Shown here piece by piece: positions 7,643-9,202 of a stretch of DNA of 9,202 bases (positions are counted from its first letter, which is position 1; every line of letters starts with the position of its first letter). The notes below the pieces were generated by a model, which was not told the origin of the DNA, made no database searches, and saw only the letters and a list, made by a program, of their open reading frames with translations. The stretch covers positions 1 through 9,202 of the forward strand of contig CAZTVN010000050.1 of the NCBI GenBank assembly GCA_964617145.1. The letters run 5' to 3'. The DNA is from CAZTVN01 sp964617145. GTDB lineage: Bacteria > Patescibacteriota > Gracilibacteria > UBA1369 > JACRIC01. The translations under genes and the position numbers were made by a program.

Positions 7643-8263
7643 GAAATAGCAAATAATTTTATGAGTAAAACAAAGTATATTTTGCATGGTGGAGCGGCTA
7701 GGCGTGAAACCGAGGATAATAAAAAATTTTTTGAAGCAATAACGAAGGGCTTGTCAGATTCTTCTAATGTTTTAGTCGTATGTTATGCAAAACCAAAAGA
7801 AACCTGGAATGAAACACTAGAAGCTGTCAAAAAGACATTTTCTTCCGCTTCGCCACAAAAAGTTTTAAATTTTGAACTTGCAAACGACAAAACAAGTGCT
7901 TTTACAGAACAGATCAAGGGGGCTGATGCAATTTATCTACTGGGTGGCGATTCCCATATTTTAAAAGAATATCTTTCACACGCCCCCAACCTTTCGGAAT
8001 TGTGGGCGGACAAAATCGTGGCAGGTTCATCAGCTGGTGCACTTGTTTTGTCTAAGTATTTCTATGAAAATGACGATGATACATACAACGAAGGTTTGGG
8101 TATTTTACCGTTTAAAACTTTTTGCCACTACTCGGAAGAAAAATCTGACAAGCTTGAAAAGTTGAAACAGTTCGGTGAAAATATAGAAATTCGTACTATT
8201 CCGGAGGAAAAATTTTTTATTATTGAGCAATAACCACGAAAATTATTTGCTACATCGCCTAAC
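7636..8263. repeat. Terminal inverted repeat pair of cassette B
   Basis: Left arm 7636-7660 is GTTAGGCGA, AA, then TAGCAAATAATTTT. Right arm 8239-8263 is AAAATTATTTGCTA, CA, then TCGCCTAAC. Complementarity is 23 of 25, with the AA/CA mismatch at the same offset as in cassettes A and C. The left arm ends exactly at the ATG of the hydrolase gene (7661) and the right arm begins 5 nt after its stop, so a transcript of this cassette could form a panhandle that covers the translation start region. Confidence 0.85.
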
Positions 8264-8361
8264 AAAGTATATGAGGTTCGTTGCTACGCACTCACCCAAA
8301 TGTGCCAAAATACAATTGATTTCTTAATGGAATTTTGGCACACTTCCCATATACTCGAACG
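7637..8361 (+). mobile_element. Integron-like gene cassette B (725 bp, S51 hydrolase)
   Basis: One gene with 24 bp of leader and its attC at the 3' end, the classic compact cassette plan. Boundaries are set by the crossover points in sites 2 and 3. Nothing else is encoded, and no promoter of its own is evident in the 24-bp leader, so expression would depend on transcription entering from upstream. Confidence 0.75.
7661..8233 (+). CDS. Peptidase S51 (peptidase E-like) family serine hydrolase (190 aa)
   Basis: The flavodoxin-like S51 fold is indicated by YLLGGDSHIL (92-101) and by the nucleophile elbow AGSSAGA (121-127, Ser124 expected as catalytic). His156 in FCHYSEE is the likely catalytic histidine. 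Known members are cytoplasmic dipeptidases acting on N-terminal Asp, or cyanophycinase-like enzymes; the substrate here is unknown. GGD replaces the usual GGN. ATG 7661 is chosen because it lies 24 bp after the cassette boundary and starts the conserved strand KYILHGGA. The frame is open further upstream to 7358, but that extension crosses the attC site and is not coding. The protein ends at FFIIEQ, about 15 residues sooner than the neighbouring S51 protein, just before the cassette end, so its C terminus may be slightly trimmed. No Shine-Dalgarno is visible. Confidence 0.8.
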   Translation: MSKTKYILHGGAARRETEDNKKFFEAITKGLSDSSNVLVVCYAKPKETWNETLEAVKKTFSSASPQKVLNFELANDKTSAFTEQIKGADAIYLLGGDSHILKEYLSHAPNLSELWADKIVAGSSAGALVLSKYFYENDDDTYNEGLGILPFKTFCHYSEEKSDKLEKLKQFGENIEIRTIPEEKFFIIEQ

Positions 8362-8367
8362 TTAAGT
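8257..8367 (+). repeat. attC-like recombination site 3 (111 nt)
   Basis: R'' GCCTAAC (8257-8263, a match to RYYYAAC) and R' GTTAAGT (8361-8367, a match to GTTRRRY). The L arms AGTATATG (8266-8273) and CATATACT (8348-8355) pair over 8 bp. Next come GGTT (8275-8278), CACCCAAA (8293-8300), an 11-bp perfect hairpin (8301-8311 with 8332-8342, containing GTGCC/GGCAC) and ACTTC (8342-8346). The spacers next to the cores are 2 and 5 nt. The crossover at 8361/8362 separates cassettes B and C. Confidence 0.82.
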
Positions 8368-9057
8368 GAAATAAATTTTATTCTAGTGCCATGAAGATAA
8401 TTATTCTTGCATCCAGCGGTGAGTTCATCGCCTCCACTAATATAGATAATTTTTTGCCTAAGCCGTTAAGCGATTCTAGGATTCTTTACATTACTACGGC
8501 ATCAAAGAAAGTAAATGATGACAGCTATGTCGAAAGAACTCGGCAAAAAATTGGTGAGTTGAGCTTCTCCTTTACTGAAATTGACATCGTAGGCACAACC
8601 GAGGAAGAATTAAAAAAGGCACTTAGTTTGTGCGACATAGTTTACGTCGAGGGCGGAAATACGTTTTATTTGCTAAAGGCCGTCCGTGACAGTGGCTTCG
8701 ACAAGGCCGTAAAAGAAGCCATAGATAATGGGGTGGTTTACTGGGGCGTGAGTGCTGGCGCATATATTGCATGTCCTTCAATAGTCATGGCCACATGGTC
8801 TGATCGCTTCGACAGGTTCGGTGTCACGGACTGGTCTGCAATGAATTTCGTGCCTTTTTTAATTAAGGCTCACTATACTATCGACAATCTGGACTCATTA
8901 AAGAGGAACGCAAAGGATTTACAATTTCCAATGCGCCTGCTAAACGACAAGCAAGCGGTTATTGTGAGGGACGGAGAAGCTCAACTCATTGGAGGAGGCG
9001 ATGACATAACACTGTAAGGTGGTAAAACAACGACGAATAAAATTTACATCACTTAAC
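8361..9057. repeat. Terminal inverted repeat pair of cassette C
   Basis: Left arm 8361-8383 is GTTAAGTGA, AA, then TAAATTTTATTC. Right arm 9035-9057 is GAATAAAATTTA, CA, then TCACTTAAC. Pairing is 21 of 23, and again the only mismatch is AA opposite CA, nine bases in from the end. The inner 12 bp differ from those of cassettes A and B, yet are self-complementary. Confidence 0.85.
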
Positions 9058-9122
9058 AGCGTGTATGCGGTTCCGCTTCGCTTCACCCATATTGCTATCG
9101 CAACATCGCATACACGCGAACG
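8362..9122 (+). mobile_element. Integron-like gene cassette C (761 bp, S51 hydrolase)
   Basis: A single gene with a 29-bp leader, followed 33 nt after its stop codon by attC-like site 4. The gene reads toward its own attC, as in ordinary cassettes and as in cassette B. Boundaries are the crossover points in sites 3 and 4. There is no sign of a promoter in the leader beyond general AT-richness. Confidence 0.75.
8391..9017 (+). CDS. Peptidase S51 (peptidase E-like) family serine hydrolase (208 aa)
   Basis: A typical short member of the peptidase E / class-I glutamine amidotransferase-like fold. VEGGNTFYLL (86-95) is the strand-turn before the active site, GVSAGAY (119-125) carries the expected nucleophile Ser121, and KAHYT (159-163) carries the likely catalytic His161. 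The protein finishes with the family's usual last strands (AVIVRDG, then QLIGGGDD). It lacks a signal peptide and is probably cytoplasmic, with a dipeptidase or related amide hydrolase activity of unknown substrate. It is only distantly similar to the S51 protein in cassette B, so the two are not a recent duplication. ATG 8391 begins the first conserved strand MKIIILASSG. No Shine-Dalgarno is visible in the leader. Confidence 0.87.
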   Translation: MKIIILASSGEFIASTNIDNFLPKPLSDSRILYITTASKKVNDDSYVERTRQKIGELSFSFTEIDIVGTTEEELKKALSLCDIVYVEGGNTFYLLKAVRDSGFDKAVKEAIDNGVVYWGVSAGAYIACPSIVMATWSDRFDRFGVTDWSAMNFVPFLIKAHYTIDNLDSLKRNAKDLQFPMRLLNDKQAVIVRDGEAQLIGGGDDITL

Positions 9123-9128
9123 TTATGC
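9051..9128 (+). repeat. attC-like recombination site 4 (78 nt)
   Basis: R'' ACTTAAC (9051-9057) and R' GTTATGC (9122-9128). The L arms pair perfectly over 11 bp: GCGTGTATGCG (9059-9069) with CGCATACACGC (9107-9117). The spacers next to the cores are 1 and 4 nt. GGTT (9069-9072), CACCCATA (9084-9091), a small TTGC/GCAA hairpin (9092-9103) and ACATC (9103-9107) follow in the same order as in the other sites. This is the shortest and most regular site of the array. The crossover at 9122/9123 separates cassette C from a second copy of cassette A. Confidence 0.82.
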
Positions 9129-9202
9129 GAAATCGTTGATTCTCCGCCTCTGTCTTTTTTCTTAAAAAAGACGGGCGATAAACCCGATAGACTTCTCTTG
9201 TT
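9123..9202 (+). mobile_element. Start of a second copy of non-coding cassette A, cut by the window end
   Basis: Bases 9121-9202 match 7281-7362 with only two differences: T to G at the position equivalent to 7304-7306, and G to A in the GGGCGGTA segment. The copy includes the left terminal-repeat arm, the GTCTTTTTT/AAAAAAGAC hairpin and the CCCGATAGAC arm. The partners of the longer stems would lie outside the window. Two near-identical copies separated by two single-gene cassettes indicate recent movement or duplication of this element within the array. Confidence 0.85.

Noticed and set aside
7358..7660. A 101-codon upstream extension of the cassette B gene
   Set aside because: It runs through the cassette A hairpins and the whole of attC-like site 2. 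The conserved S51 fold starts only at 7661, just inside the cassette boundary.
7282..9057. The terminal inverted repeats as ends of DNA transposons or insertion sequences
   Set aside because: No transposase is present, no target-site duplications are seen, and the repeat starts at the G^TT recombination core of attC-like sites rather than outside it.
7186..9202. A CRISPR array
   Set aside because: The repeats are long, palindromic and spaced by hundreds of bases with genes between them. There are no short regular repeat-spacer units.

Overview
The window is AT-rich bacterial DNA. All genes read on the + strand and use the standard code, with TAA, TAG and TGA stops each seen at a gene end. 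Shine-Dalgarno signals are weak or absent in front of most starts. No rRNA, tRNA or integrase is present to fix the taxon. A chromosomal integron in a spirochaete (Treponema-like) or in another low-GC environmental bacterium would fit, but this is only a guess from composition and site style.

Left part (about 56-7090): a compact three-gene defence operon. It encodes an EcoEI-type HsdR restriction/translocase subunit, a fused HsdM-HsdS modification/specificity protein, and a short OLD-like ATPase-TOPRIM nuclease. The gaps between genes are 3 and 25 nt. The first 55 bases look like the right half of an attC-type recombination site, so the whole operon may sit between two integron sites.

Right part (about 7186-9202): an integron-like gene-cassette array. 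Four attC-like sites (7186-7288, 7503-7642, 8257-8367, 9051-9128) delimit three complete cassettes and the start of a fourth. Cassette A (7283-7636) has no convincing gene but is packed with nested inverted repeats. Cassettes B (7637-8361) and C (8362-9122) each carry one S51 (peptidase E-like) serine hydrolase gene reading toward its own attC. After C the array begins a second, nearly identical copy of cassette A.

The most unusual signal is at the cassette ends. Each cassette has its own 23-25 bp terminal inverted repeat, which begins with the recombination core (GTTRNGY-type) and continues 12-14 bp into the cassette. In all three it is interrupted at the same place by the same 2-nt mismatch (AA on the left, CA on the right). 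The outer arms differ in sequence between cassettes, but each is self-complementary, a covariation-like pattern. The attC sites also share an internal layout: L'' arm, GGTT, variable segment, CACCCAWA, variable hairpin, ACWTC, L' arm. Neither feature follows from the ordinary description of an attC site, and both merit a computational survey.
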